From JACCTU01 sp963769665 (GTDB lineage Bacteria; Actinomycetota; Thermoleophilia; Gaiellales; Gaiellaceae): DNA of 64,000 bases. The stretch lies in NCBI GenBank assembly GCA_963769665.1, contig CAVYMQ010000003.1:2108001-2172000 (forward strand), read 5' to 3'. Of the stretch, positions 49,063 to 57,297 are shown one piece after another. The position numbers were made by a program, and so were the translations under genes. Under the pieces are notes generated by a model. That model was not told the origin of the DNA and ran no database searches. It saw nothing but the letters and a program-made list of their open reading frames with translations. Positions within the stretch are counted from its first letter, which is position 1. The number at the start of each line of letters is the position of its first letter.

Positions 49063-49692
49063 ATGGTAGCCGTGCCGGATTCGCGTTCCCTGGCCCTGTT
49101 CGCCGGAGCGGCGATCGCGATCCTGCTGATCCCCGGCCCCGCGGTGCTCTACATCGTCTCCCAGAGCGCGGAGCACGGCCGCCTGGCCGGGCTCGTCTCG
49201 GTCGCGGGCGTCCACCTTGGGTCGCTCGTGCACGTCGCCGCCGCGACGGTCGGGCTCTCGGCGATCATCGTCACGTCGGCGATCGCGTTCAGCGTCGTCA
49301 AGTACGCAGGCGCGGCCTATCTCATCTACGTCGGGATCCGACGGCTGCTGACCCGTGAGCCCTCGGAGCTCCTCGCGCCGCGCAACGCACCGCTCGCCGG
49401 CCTCTTCACCCAGGGCGTCGTCGTGAACGTGCTCAACCCGAAGACGGCGCTCTTCTTCCTCGCCTTCCTCCCGCAGTTCGTCGACCCCACCCGTACCGTC
49501 TGGACGCAGGTGCTCGTGCTCGGGCTCGGGCTGACCTTCGTCGTCCTCGGGTTCCTCACCGACGTGCTCTACGCAGTGACCGCGGGGACGCTGGCGCGCT
49601 GGCTGAGACAGCGCCGCCGGCTCCTGCGCTACGCGTCGGGCAGCGTGTTCATCGGGCTCGGCGTCTCCGCCGCGCTCGCCAAGCGTTCCTAA
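49063..49692 (+). CDS. LysE/RhtB family amino-acid exporter
   Basis: The 209-residue membrane protein has six predicted helices and the LysE/RhtB signatures: LLIPGPAVLYIVSQSAEHG, GLVSVAGVHLGSLVHVAAATVG, KYAGAAYLIYVGIRRL and FTQGVVVNVLNPKTALFFLAFLPQFVD (quoted in pieces). It probably exports an amino acid; specificity is unknown. The ATG lies only 10 bp from the divergent miaB start and no SD is visible, suggesting a leaderless transcript. Its TAA overlaps the rny TAG. Confidence 0.85.
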   Translation: MVAVPDSRSLALFAGAAIAILLIPGPAVLYIVSQSAEHGRLAGLVSVAGVHLGSLVHVAAATVGLSAIIVTSAIAFSVVKYAGAAYLIYVGIRRLLTREPSELLAPRNAPLAGLFTQGVVVNVLNPKTALFFLAFLPQFVDPTRTVWTQVLVLGLGLTFVVLGFLTDVLYAVTAGTLARWLRQRRRLLRYASGSVFIGLGVSAALAKRS

Positions 49693-51308
49693 CGCGCGAC
49701 GTCGATCGCGCGCGATTCCCGGATCACGGTCACCTTGACCTGACCCGGGTACTCGAGGTTGTCCTCGATCTCCCGCGCGATCTCGTGGGAGAGCAGCGCC
49801 GCCTCGTCGTCGTCGACTTCGTTCGGCTTGACGATCACCCGGATCTCGCGCCCGGCCTGCAGCGCATAGACCCGCTCGACACCGTTGTGCGCCTCGGCGA
49901 GCTGCTCGAGCGCGGACAGACGCTTGATGTAGTGCTCCAGGCTCTCGCCCCGCGCGCCCGGACGCGCGGCCGAGATCGCGTCGGCCGAGATCAGCAGCAC
50001 CGCCTCGACGGTCTGCGGCTGCACCTCGTAGTGGTGTGCCTCGATCGCGTGCACGACGCCCTGCGTCTCGTTGTACCGGCGCGCGAGCGACGCCGAGATG
50101 AGTGCGTGGGAGCCTTCGACCTCATGCGTCATCGCCTTCCCCACGTCGTGGAGCAGCGCGGCGCGCTTGACCGTCTTGACTCCCGCCTCGAGCTCGGTCG
50201 CCATCACGCCCGCGAGGTGCACGACCTCGAGCGTGTGCTTGAGCACGTTTTGCCCGTAGCTCGTCCGGTAGCGGAGCCTGCCGAGGATTTTGACGATCTC
50301 GGGGTGGAAGTCACCGCAGTTCGCCTCGAAGACGGCCTGCTCGCCGGCCTGCTGGACGAGGTCGTCGAGCGCGGACTTCGACTGGTAGTACGTCTCCTCG
50401 ATCCGCGCAGGGTGGATGCGCCCGTCCTCGATCAGCTTCTGGAGCGTCAGCTTTGCGATCTCGCGCCTGATCCCGTCGAACGAGGAGAGCACGACGGCCT
50501 GCGGCGTGTCGTCGATGATGAAGTCGACGCCGGTCAGGTGCTCGAGCGCGCGGATGTTCCTGCCCTCGCGCCCGATGATCCGCCCCTTCATGTCGTCGCT
50601 CGGCAGCTCGACCATCGAGACGGTCGTCTCGGCGGCGTGGCTTGCCGCGACCCGCTGCAGCGCGTCGGCGACGAGGTTTCGTGCGCGGCGTTTCGCCTCT
50701 GCGCGCGCCTCCTCGTCGAGCTGCCGTACGCGGCGAGCGAGCTCGTGGCGCACGAGCTCCTCGGAACGGTCGAGCAGATACGTGCGCGCCTCCGGCTGCG
50801 TCATGCCCGCGAGCTTCTCGAGGACGTGCTGCTCCTGCTCCTTCGCCCGCTTCAGCTCCTCGTGCAGATCCTTCGACGCGAGCTCGCGGTCGTTCACGCC
50901 CTGCTCGCGGCGAGACAGCTCGGTTAGCTTGCGGTCGAGGTCGAACTCGAGGTTCGCGATTCGCTCTTCCGTCCGCCCGATCTCGGACCGGCGCGTCCGC
51001 ACTTCCTCCTCGATCTGGGCACGGAGGGTCAGCTCGCGCTCCCGCGTTTCGATCTGCGCCTCGCGGCGAATCGCCTCTGCCTCCCGCTCGGCCTCGGTGA
51101 TCAGGAGCGTCCGGCGGCGGCGGAGCTCGCCGAGGCGGCTCTTCTCCAGCATCGCGATCGTGACCACGGCGGCGGCCACACCCACCACGATCCCGATTGC
51201 GATTCCCGCGACGACGAGCAACGTTCCAGCACCTCGGAGGCCGAGTTCGGTTGTCAGCCACCCGGCAGATCTGCCGCAGGGCTCCGAGGTCGGCGAGGAC
51301 GGGAGCAC
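49689..51308 (-). CDS. rny: Ribonuclease Y
   Basis: RNase Y is a membrane-anchored endonuclease that starts mRNA decay. The 539-residue protein has an N-terminal helix (about 28-53), a long coiled coil (55-215), a KH domain (MKGRIIGREGRNIRALE) and an HD domain (RAALLHDVGKAM), then a C-terminal dimer part. GTG 51308 is the farthest supported start, with GAGG upstream. A 177-bp spacer separates it from recX on the same strand, enough for its own promoter. Confidence 0.94.
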   Translation of the reverse strand: MLPSSPTSEPCGRSAGWLTTELGLRGAGTLLVVAGIAIGIVVGVAAAVVTIAMLEKSRLGELRRRRTLLITEAEREAEAIRREAQIETRERELTLRAQIEEEVRTRRSEIGRTEERIANLEFDLDRKLTELSRREQGVNDRELASKDLHEELKRAKEQEQHVLEKLAGMTQPEARTYLLDRSEELVRHELARRVRQLDEEARAEAKRRARNLVADALQRVAASHAAETTVSMVELPSDDMKGRIIGREGRNIRALEHLTGVDFIIDDTPQAVVLSSFDGIRREIAKLTLQKLIEDGRIHPARIEETYYQSKSALDDLVQQAGEQAVFEANCGDFHPEIVKILGRLRYRTSYGQNVLKHTLEVVHLAGVMATELEAGVKTVKRAALLHDVGKAMTHEVEGSHALISASLARRYNETQGVVHAIEAHHYEVQPQTVEAVLLISADAISAARPGARGESLEHYIKRLSALEQLAEAHNGVERVYALQAGREIRVIVKPNEVDDDEAALLSHEIAREIEDNLEYPGQVKVTVIRESRAIDVAR

Positions 51309-51485
51309 ACCGCCTCGCCACGACGCTCAACGCGTCGCCGTATGTGGAATGTTCAGCTCGTTCGCTCGGGGTGGTTCAAAAGCCTCTAGTTCGCTCGAAC
51401 GTCAGAGAATGCTCGGTTTCGGATCAACGGAAAAAGCCCGTATGCAGGAGAAATGTCGGATGAAGCTCTTGGAGTCTACCGCGCC

Positions 51486-52073
51486 TCAGGGCGCGTCCGC
51501 AACGACCTCGCCGAGCGCCTCCTCGACCGCGTCCTCGCCGAACCCCCTGCGGGCGAGCTCGCGTGCCGTTCGGATCCCGGTGCCCTGCGCGGCCACGACG
51601 AGCCGGGCGCGCTGCCGCTCGGGCGGCAGGGCGGCCACGGCCTTTACGGCGGTCTCCCGGGCTACCCCATCGCGCTCGAGGCGCCAGAGGATCGCCTCGT
51701 CCCCCTGGCCGCGCTCCGAGAGGGACTCCGCCCTGCGCATCGCGTAGCGCTCGTCGTCGACGAGCCCGACGTGCTCGAGGCGGTTGAGCGTCTCCTCGCG
51801 AAGCCCCGGCGCGAACCCTCGCTGCCGGAGCCGGCGGTCGAGCTCGGCCGTGGACTGCTCGCGGCGCGAGACCGCTCGAAGGGCGGTGTCGACCGCGCGG
51901 GCGCGGCGCAGCTCGCGCGCGAGCTCGCGTGCCCGAGAACGGTCGAGCTCCTCTCCGACCCCGAGCCGCACGCGCACGACGACCTCCGCCGGAACCGTCC
52001 GCCAGCGCGCCCCGTCGAGCTCGACGGCGACCCGGCCGCTTGGCAGCTCGCGGAGCCCGCTGACGACAGGCAT
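51486..52073 (-). CDS. recX: RecX regulatory protein
   Basis: RecX modulates RecA filaments. The 195-residue helical protein has the three-helix repeats of the family (LRAVSRREQSTAELDRRLRQ, NRLEHVGLVDDERYAMRRAE, LVVAAQGTGIRTARELARRG) after an N-terminal beta segment. The ATG shares a base with the recA stop (TAATG pattern on the minus strand), the classical coupled recA-recX pair. Confidence 0.92.
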   Translation of the reverse strand: MPVVSGLRELPSGRVAVELDGARWRTVPAEVVVRVRLGVGEELDRSRARELARELRRARAVDTALRAVSRREQSTAELDRRLRQRGFAPGLREETLNRLEHVGLVDDERYAMRRAESLSERGQGDEAILWRLERDGVARETAVKAVAALPPERQRARLVVAAQGTGIRTARELARRGFGEDAVEEALGEVVADAP

Positions 52074-53191
52074 TACGCCGGCTCTTTGACCTTCTCGGAC
52101 GCTTTGGCCGCCGGCTCGGGCTCGGCGACCGGCTCGTCCTCGGCCTTCTTGGCTGCGGCCGGAGGAGCATCGCCCTCGGCGATCGGCAGGAGCCGTGCCG
52201 AGACGACCTGATCCGGCCCGGCCTCCTTCTGCAGCGCCCCGAGGATCTTCTGCGTCACGTCCGGGTGCTCGCGGAGGAACGCCGCCGCGTTGTGGCGGCC
52301 CTGGCCGAGGCGCTCGTCGTCGAAGCTGAAGTACGACCCCGACTTCTGGATCACCTTCTTGTCGACCCCGGCTTCGACCACAGTGCCTTCCCAGGAGATC
52401 CCCGACCCGTAGATGATGTCGAACTCGGCCTGCTTGAACGGCGGCGCAACCTTGTTCTTCACGACCTTCACGCGCACGCGGTTGCCGATTGCCTCGACGC
52501 CTTCCTTCAACGTCTCGATGCGACGGATGTCCAGGCGGATCGACGCGTAGAACTTGAGCGCGCGGCCTCCCGGCGTGACCTCCGGGCTGCCGAACATGAC
52601 CCCGATCTTCTCGCGCAGCTGATTCGTGAAGATGCAGATCGTGTCGGTGCGGTTGAGCGTGCCGGCGAGCTTGCGGAGCGCCTGGCTCATCAGCCGCGCC
52701 TGGATGCCGGGGAGCGAGTCGCCCATCTCTCCCTCGATCTCGGCCTTCGGCGTCAACGCCGCGACGGAGTCGATTGCGACGACGTCGAGCGCGCCGGAGC
52801 GGATGAGCAGCTCGCAGATCTCGAGCGCCTGCTCGCCGGTGTCGGGCTGCGAGACCAGCAGGTCGTCGATGTTCACGCCGATCCGCTTCGCGTACGCCGG
52901 GTCCATCGCATGTTCGGCGTCGATGAACGCGCAGATCCCGCCGCGGCGCTGCGCCTCGGCGATCACGTGGTAGACGAGCGTCGTCTTCCCCGACGACTCA
53001 GGGCCGAAGATCTCCACGACGCGCCCTCGCGGCAGACCACCGATCCCGAGAGCGAGATCGAGCGAGAGCGAGCCCGTCGAAACCGAGCCGACGTTCACGG
53101 CCGCGGCGTCCGTCATCTTCATGACCGAGCCCTTGCCGAACTGACGCTCGATCTGCCCGAGGGCGGTATCCAGTGCTTGCTCGCGATCCAC
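52073..53191 (-). CDS. recA: Recombinase RecA
   Basis: RecA forms ATP-dependent filaments on ssDNA for strand exchange and the SOS response. The 372-residue protein has GPESSGKTTL (Walker A), VVAIDSVAALTPKAEIEGEM (Walker B and L1 start), the L2 region TNQLREKIGVMFGSPEVTPG, and an acidic alanine/proline-rich tail of about 50 residues. GTG 53191 is the start. No LexA box is obvious immediately upstream; the gene sits within a rodZ-cinA-thpR-recA-recX run. Confidence 0.98.
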   Translation of the reverse strand: MDREQALDTALGQIERQFGKGSVMKMTDAAAVNVGSVSTGSLSLDLALGIGGLPRGRVVEIFGPESSGKTTLVYHVIAEAQRRGGICAFIDAEHAMDPAYAKRIGVNIDDLLVSQPDTGEQALEICELLIRSGALDVVAIDSVAALTPKAEIEGEMGDSLPGIQARLMSQALRKLAGTLNRTDTICIFTNQLREKIGVMFGSPEVTPGGRALKFYASIRLDIRRIETLKEGVEAIGNRVRVKVVKNKVAPPFKQAEFDIIYGSGISWEGTVVEAGVDKKVIQKSGSYFSFDDERLGQGRHNAAAFLREHPDVTQKILGALQKEAGPDQVVSARLLPIAEGDAPPAAAKKAEDEPVAEPEPAAKASEKVKEPA

Positions 53192-53194
53192 TCT

Positions 53195-53758
53195 TCAGCC
53201 TCCTAGCCCAAACGATTCGAGAACCTCGTACTGCGCCCCGGATGGGTGCAGCCGAGACAGGTAAACAGCCGCGTCGGACGGACTGAAAGGCCCGACCACT
53301 GGGAGGTCCGGGTCGAGCCCGAGCGGCTTGCGGAAGCGGGTCACGGTCACGTGGGGCAGCCAGGGCCTCCGCTCCCGCTTGTAGACGCCCAGGGCCTCCA
53401 GGCGCCCGAACAGATCGTCCGCGAGCGCGGCGGCATGGCCTCTCCGGTCGTCGCAGACGAGCATTCCGACGCTCCTGGTCTCCCGGTAGCCGCGCAGCTC
53501 GAGCTCCGGTCGCTCGGCGCGGGCGGCAGCGTCCCGCAGCGCGCCGGCCACGGGGTCGAGGTCGGTCTCGGGCCGGGAGCCGAGGAAGGCCAGCGTGACG
53601 TGGAGATTTCCGGGCGGCACGATCCGCCCGCCGAGCCCGCGCAGCTGCCAGGCGACCAGCCGCTCGACGACATCGTCGGGCAGTCGCAGCGCGCAGAAGA
53701 GGCGAAGCCGGGCACCGGAATCGACGGTAGCGGGCGAGGTGTGACGCGCGTGTGTCAG
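53195..53758 (-). CDS. thpR: RNA 2',3'-cyclic phosphodiesterase (2'-5' RNA ligase family), probable CTG start
   Basis: The 2H phosphoesterase fold is shown by two HxT motifs, LHVTLAFLG and PHVTVTRF, with LRLFCALRLPDDVVERL as the N-terminal strand and helix. The first standard start inside the frame (GTG 53620) would delete this N-terminal half-motif, so it cannot be right. The only plausible upstream start is CTG at 53758, which overlaps the cinA stop as CTGA and gives 187 residues. It cleaves or ligates 2',3'-cyclic RNA ends; the physiological target is unknown. Confidence 0.83.
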   Translation of the reverse strand: MTHARHTSPATVDSGARLRLFCALRLPDDVVERLVAWQLRGLGGRIVPPGNLHVTLAFLGSRPETDLDPVAGALRDAAARAERPELELRGYRETRSVGMLVCDDRRGHAAALADDLFGRLEALGVYKRERRPWLPHVTVTRFRKPLGLDPDLPVVGPFSPSDAAVYLSRLHPSGAQYEVLESFGLGG

Positions 53759-55011
53759 GTCTGTGTCAACAGCCGCCGCGCCAGGTGGAGTGCCGCGGCG
53801 GCCGCCCGCGAGCGCACCGCCTCGCGGTCGGACGGATAGCTGAAGTCGACCACCCGGGCCGCGTCGGGAGTCTCGGCGGCGACGTAACAGAGGCCCACCG
53901 GCTTCTCGGGCGTGCCGCCCCCAGGCCCTGCGACGCCGGTGATCCCGACCGCGACGTCCGCTCCAAGGCGCTCGCGGGCGCCGGACGCCAGCGCCGCTGC
54001 GACCTCGGCCGAGACCGCACCGTGCTCGCGGATCAGCGCCTCCGGAACGCCGAGCTGAGCCGTCTTCACCTCGTCCGAGTAGGCGACGATCGCTCCGAGG
54101 AAGACGTCGCTCGAACCGGGCACGCGGGTCAGCCGCTCCGCCACGAGGCCGCCCGTGCAGGACTCGGCCGTCGCGAGCGTGAGCCCGCGGGCGCGGCAGA
54201 GCGCGAGCACGTGCTCCTCGATCGTCCGCTCGTCGCGGGCGAACAGCCAGCGCTCGAGCGAGCCGGCGAGCGCGGACTCGAGTGCCTCGGCCTCGCTCTC
54301 CGCTCCCGGGTCGACGACGAGGTCGACGTGGATCTCGAAATCCCGCGCGCAGATCGTCGCCTCCACCCCATTGGGCTCGCCGCCCGCCTCCTCCAACGCG
54401 CGCGCGACTGCAGACTCGCTCACGCCGAACAGCCGAAGCACCCGACGTCCTGGCGGCCGGGCACGCGCAAGCAACTCCAGCATCGGCTCCGACTTGACCG
54501 CCGACGCCCAGAGCCGCTGCAGTTCGCCGGGCGGCCCGGGCAGCACCACGACGACCGTCCCGCGGTGCTCGAGCACCAGGCCCGGCGCGGTCCCCGCGAG
54601 CCCGACCGACGCGGCGCCGTCCGGCACCGATGCCTGCTTCCGGACCCCGGGCTCGAAGTCCGCGTAGGGGCGCCGCAGGCGCTCTGCGACGCCTCGCGAA
54701 ACCAGCTCGATCTGCCCCGCGAGATGGTCGTCCACCTGCAGCTCGCGACCGGTGACGCGCGCGAGCAGCTCGACCGTCCGATCGTCGTGCGTCGGCCCTA
54801 GCCCGCCCGAGGTGACGAGGAGGTCCGCCGTGAGCCCTTCGCGAAGCGCCGCCTCGAGCTCCTGCTCGCCGTCGCCGACGATCGTGATCCGCGCCGGCTC
54901 GAGCCCACGCTCGAGGAACTCCCGCGCGAGAAAGGGACCGTTCCGGTCGGTCCGCTCTCCACGGACGAGCTCACTGCCGGTGACGACGAGGAGCGCCCGC
55001 GGGCGCGTCAA
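53755..55011 (-). CDS. cinA: CinA family protein
   Basis: The 418-residue protein joins an N-terminal MoaB/COG1058 domain (LLVVTGSELVRGERTDRNG, TSGGLGPTHDD, VVVLPGPPGELQ) to a C-terminal CinA/PncC domain (TLATAESCTGGLVAERLT, GITGVAGPGGGTPEKPVG). These are linked to NMN deamidation and ADP-ribose pyrophosphatase activity, and by synteny to recA. TTG 55011 overlaps the rodZ stop (TTGA). Its own stop forms CTGA with thpR. Confidence 0.93.
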   Translation of the reverse strand: MTRPRALLVVTGSELVRGERTDRNGPFLAREFLERGLEPARITIVGDGEQELEAALREGLTADLLVTSGGLGPTHDDRTVELLARVTGRELQVDDHLAGQIELVSRGVAERLRRPYADFEPGVRKQASVPDGAASVGLAGTAPGLVLEHRGTVVVVLPGPPGELQRLWASAVKSEPMLELLARARPPGRRVLRLFGVSESAVARALEEAGGEPNGVEATICARDFEIHVDLVVDPGAESEAEALESALAGSLERWLFARDERTIEEHVLALCRARGLTLATAESCTGGLVAERLTRVPGSSDVFLGAIVAYSDEVKTAQLGVPEALIREHGAVSAEVAAALASGARERLGADVAVGITGVAGPGGGTPEKPVGLCYVAAETPDAARVVDFSYPSDREAVRSRAAAAALHLARRLLTQT

Positions 55012-55700
55012 TTCGCGGCGGGCGCGCGCTCGACGCCCGCGGCGTCGACGAAGAGCAAGCGTGCCGGTGCGCGCGTTGCACGCCCGTTGACGACCAGGTC
55101 GACGGCCGCAGGGCGCTGCACGTAGAGCCAGAGCTTCCGCCCGATCTTGAACGACTGCTCCCGCCCGTTCGGGATCGTGCCGGAGAAGACCAGCTCGCCT
55201 TCCTGCGAATTGCGACGCACTTCCATCCGTGTCGCACCGCGGGTGCCGCGCACGACCAGCACGCGCTCGGCGGGTGCGCGCAGCACGGTGTCGGCGATCG
55301 GCGCGTTCGTGTTCGGCGAGTCGTCGCCGGACTTCCACGCCGCGATCACGAGCCCGAAGACGACGGCGATCCCGACGAGCGTAACGAGCACGACGCTCGA
55401 CTCGAGCCGGCGGTTACGGGGGCCCGGTGTGCTCCGGCGTGGCCTGAACGGCTCCTCTTCCTCGCGCGTGACGTAGCGCGAGTTGTACTCGTCGACGTAC
55501 AGCTGACCGTCGAGGCCGAGGAACTCGGCGTACGTGTTGAGGAAGCCCTTGACGTAGGTCTGCGCGGGGAGCAGCTCGAACTGCTCGTCCTCGAGGGCGC
55601 GCAGGTACTTCGGACGGATCTTGGTCGCCCGCTCGACGTCGGAGAGCTCCAGGCTCTGGCGGAGCCGGGCTTCTCTGAGGCTGTTGCCGATCTCGAACAT
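55008..55700 (-). CDS. rodZ: RodZ-like helix-turn-helix membrane protein
   Basis: The 230-residue protein has an N-terminal HTH_25 domain (IGNSLREARLRQSLELSDVE, RPKYLRALEDEQFELLPAQT, YVKGFLNTYAEFLGLD). A basic linker, one membrane helix (SVVLVTLVGIAVVFGLVIAA) and a periplasmic beta domain (DUF4115-like) follow. RodZ links MreB to wall synthesis. mreB is not in the window, and many actinobacteria lack it, so the role is uncertain. It precedes cinA with a TTGA overlap. Confidence 0.85.
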   Translation of the reverse strand: MFEIGNSLREARLRQSLELSDVERATKIRPKYLRALEDEQFELLPAQTYVKGFLNTYAEFLGLDGQLYVDEYNSRYVTREEEEPFRPRRSTPGPRNRRLESSVVLVTLVGIAVVFGLVIAAWKSGDDSPNTNAPIADTVLRAPAERVLVVRGTRGATRMEVRRNSQEGELVFSGTIPNGREQSFKIGRKLWLYVQRPAAVDLVVNGRATRAPARLLFVDAAGVERAPAAN

Positions 55701-55734
55701 GCCTGACGATTGTAGAGACGATTCGCCGGCGCGA

Positions 55735-56061
55735 CTACGTGCGGCCCCGCCAGCTGAGAATGGCGTACACGACCAGGGAGATCGTGCCGGTGCCCGCGAA
55801 CAGGAGGCCGAAAAGCCCCAGGAACCGACCCACGACCGCGGTCCGGGCGCCGCTGCGGCGCAGGGTCAGCTCCGCCCGGCGCCGGCCCGCGCGCGCGGCA
55901 AACAGCGCGGCGAGCCCGAGCAGCGCGGCAACGGGCACTGCGACACCGGCCCAGATCAGCTCGACGCGCGGGCTCCGGTCGGCGTAGACGATGGCGGCGG
56001 GGATCGCCGCTGTGGCGAGCAGGCCGAGCAGGACCGACCAGAGAGCGGGTGCGTTTCTCAT
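55735..56061 (-). CDS. Small membrane protein
   Basis: The 108-residue protein has three hydrophobic helices (WSVLLGLLATAAIPAAIVYA, LIWAGVAVPVAALLGLAALF, FLGLFGLLFAGTGTISLVVY) with an arginine-rich loop between the second and third. No family is recognised. It starts 6 bp after a transporter permease gene and ends 34 bp before rodZ, so it is probably part of the same transcript. Confidence 0.65.
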   Translation of the reverse strand: MRNAPALWSVLLGLLATAAIPAAIVYADRSPRVELIWAGVAVPVAALLGLAALFAARAGRRRAELTLRRSGARTAVVGRFLGLFGLLFAGTGTISLVVYAILSWRGRT

Positions 56062-56067
56062 GAGGCG

Positions 56068-57297
56068 CTATTGCTTGACGTACGGTCGCCCGACGGCTGC
56101 GGGCGGGATGGAGCGCCCGATCACGCCTGCCACCGCGATCAGGGTCAGCACGTACGGGAGCGCCTGGAACAGGATCGCCCCTGACGAGGAGTACTCCGGC
56201 AACCGCTGCGCGAGAGCGCTGGAGAAGCCGAAGAGGAGTGCCGCGCCGAACAGCCCGAGCGGCCGCCAGTTGCCGAAGATCAGCGCAGCGAGCGCGATGA
56301 ACCCGCGCCCGGCGGTCATGTTCTCGTTGAACGAGCCGAGGAAGCCGATCGAGAGATACGCCCCGCCGAGCGCGGCGAGCATCCCCGAGATGACGACCGC
56401 GACATACCGAGTGGTATAGACGGAGATCCCGACCGTGTCCGCCGCTCGTGGGTGCTCGCCGACTGCACGCAGCCGGAGGCCGACAGGCGACTTGAACATC
56501 ACGAAGTACGAGACGATGAGGAACAGGAAGCTGAGCCAGACCATCAGGTTCAGGTGGCCGAAGACGTCTTCGAGAAACGTCCCGAACCCCGGGATCGAGC
56601 TCAGGAAGTCGAGGTTGACCGTCGGGATGCGCGGGATCCCCTCGCCCGGCGTCCCCTGGTCGCCGTAGACGTCGATGAAGAAGTAGCCGGTCACGCCGAG
56701 CGCGAGGAAGTTGATCGCAGTGCCGCTGACGATCTGGTCCGCCCGGAGGCTGATCGAGACGAACGCGTGGATCAGGGCCGTCAACCCTCCCGCGACGATC
56801 GCGGCGAGGACCCCGAGCGGCCAGGAGTCCAGCTTGTCCGCAGCGACGATCGCGAAGAAGGCGCCCATGAGCATCATCCCCTCGAGGCCGATGTTCACGA
56901 CCCCGGCGCGCTCGCTGAACATGCCGCCGAGCGCTGCGAACGTCAGCGGGGTCGCGTACCTGAGCATCGCGGCGAGGAGCGCCGACCAGACGACGACCCG
57001 GTCGAGCTTCGCGTCGCCCGAGACGGTCGCGAGGTAACCGAGCCCGATCCCGACGACGCCGAGGACGATCGAGCCCCAGGCGAGCCGGCCGACGCCTCTG
57101 GTGACCGCCCACAGCCCGGCGAAGATCCCGAGCAGCCCGAACAGAACCGGCCAGAGCGGCGACTCCGCCGCGATCGGCGGCAGCGCGACGAAGAACGCGA
57201 GCAGCCCGAGCAGCACGCCGGCCCACGCGATCGCCCGATTGCCACGCGGCAGTCGGTCGAGCACGCTCTCGCGCACGGCGGCCGAGCCCGCAGTCAC
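56068..57297 (-). CDS. BMP-type nucleoside ABC transporter, permease 2
   Basis: The 409-residue BPD_transp_2 family permease resembles NupQ/YufQ. It has about ten helices, with FAALGGMFSERAGVVNIGLEGMM and GRGFIALAALIFGNWRPLGL as family hallmarks. The first 90 residues form an extra hydrophobic block longer than in typical homologues. GTG 57297 overlaps the stop of permease 1 (GTGA). Together with the ATPase and the BMP lipoprotein it should import purine nucleosides or a related ligand. Confidence 0.87.
   Translation of the reverse strand: MTAGSAAVRESVLDRLPRGNRAIAWAGVLLGLLAFFVALPPIAAESPLWPVLFGLLGIFAGLWAVTRGVGRLAWGSIVLGVVGIGLGYLATVSGDAKLDRVVVWSALLAAMLRYATPLTFAALGGMFSERAGVVNIGLEGMMLMGAFFAIVAADKLDSWPLGVLAAIVAGGLTALIHAFVSISLRADQIVSGTAINFLALGVTGYFFIDVYGDQGTPGEGIPRIPTVNLDFLSSIPGFGTFLEDVFGHLNLMVWLSFLFLIVSYFVMFKSPVGLRLRAVGEHPRAADTVGISVYTTRYVAVVISGMLAALGGAYLSIGFLGSFNENMTAGRGFIALAALIFGNWRPLGLFGAALLFGFSSALAQRLPEYSSSGAILFQALPYVLTLIAVAGVIGRSIPPAAVGRPYVKQ

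Noticed and set aside
51340..51400. LexA/SOS box near recX and rny (GTTCGCTCGAAC)
   Set aside because: The half-sites are in the wrong orientation for the GAAC-N4-GTTC actinobacterial box, and it lies downstream of recA-recX.
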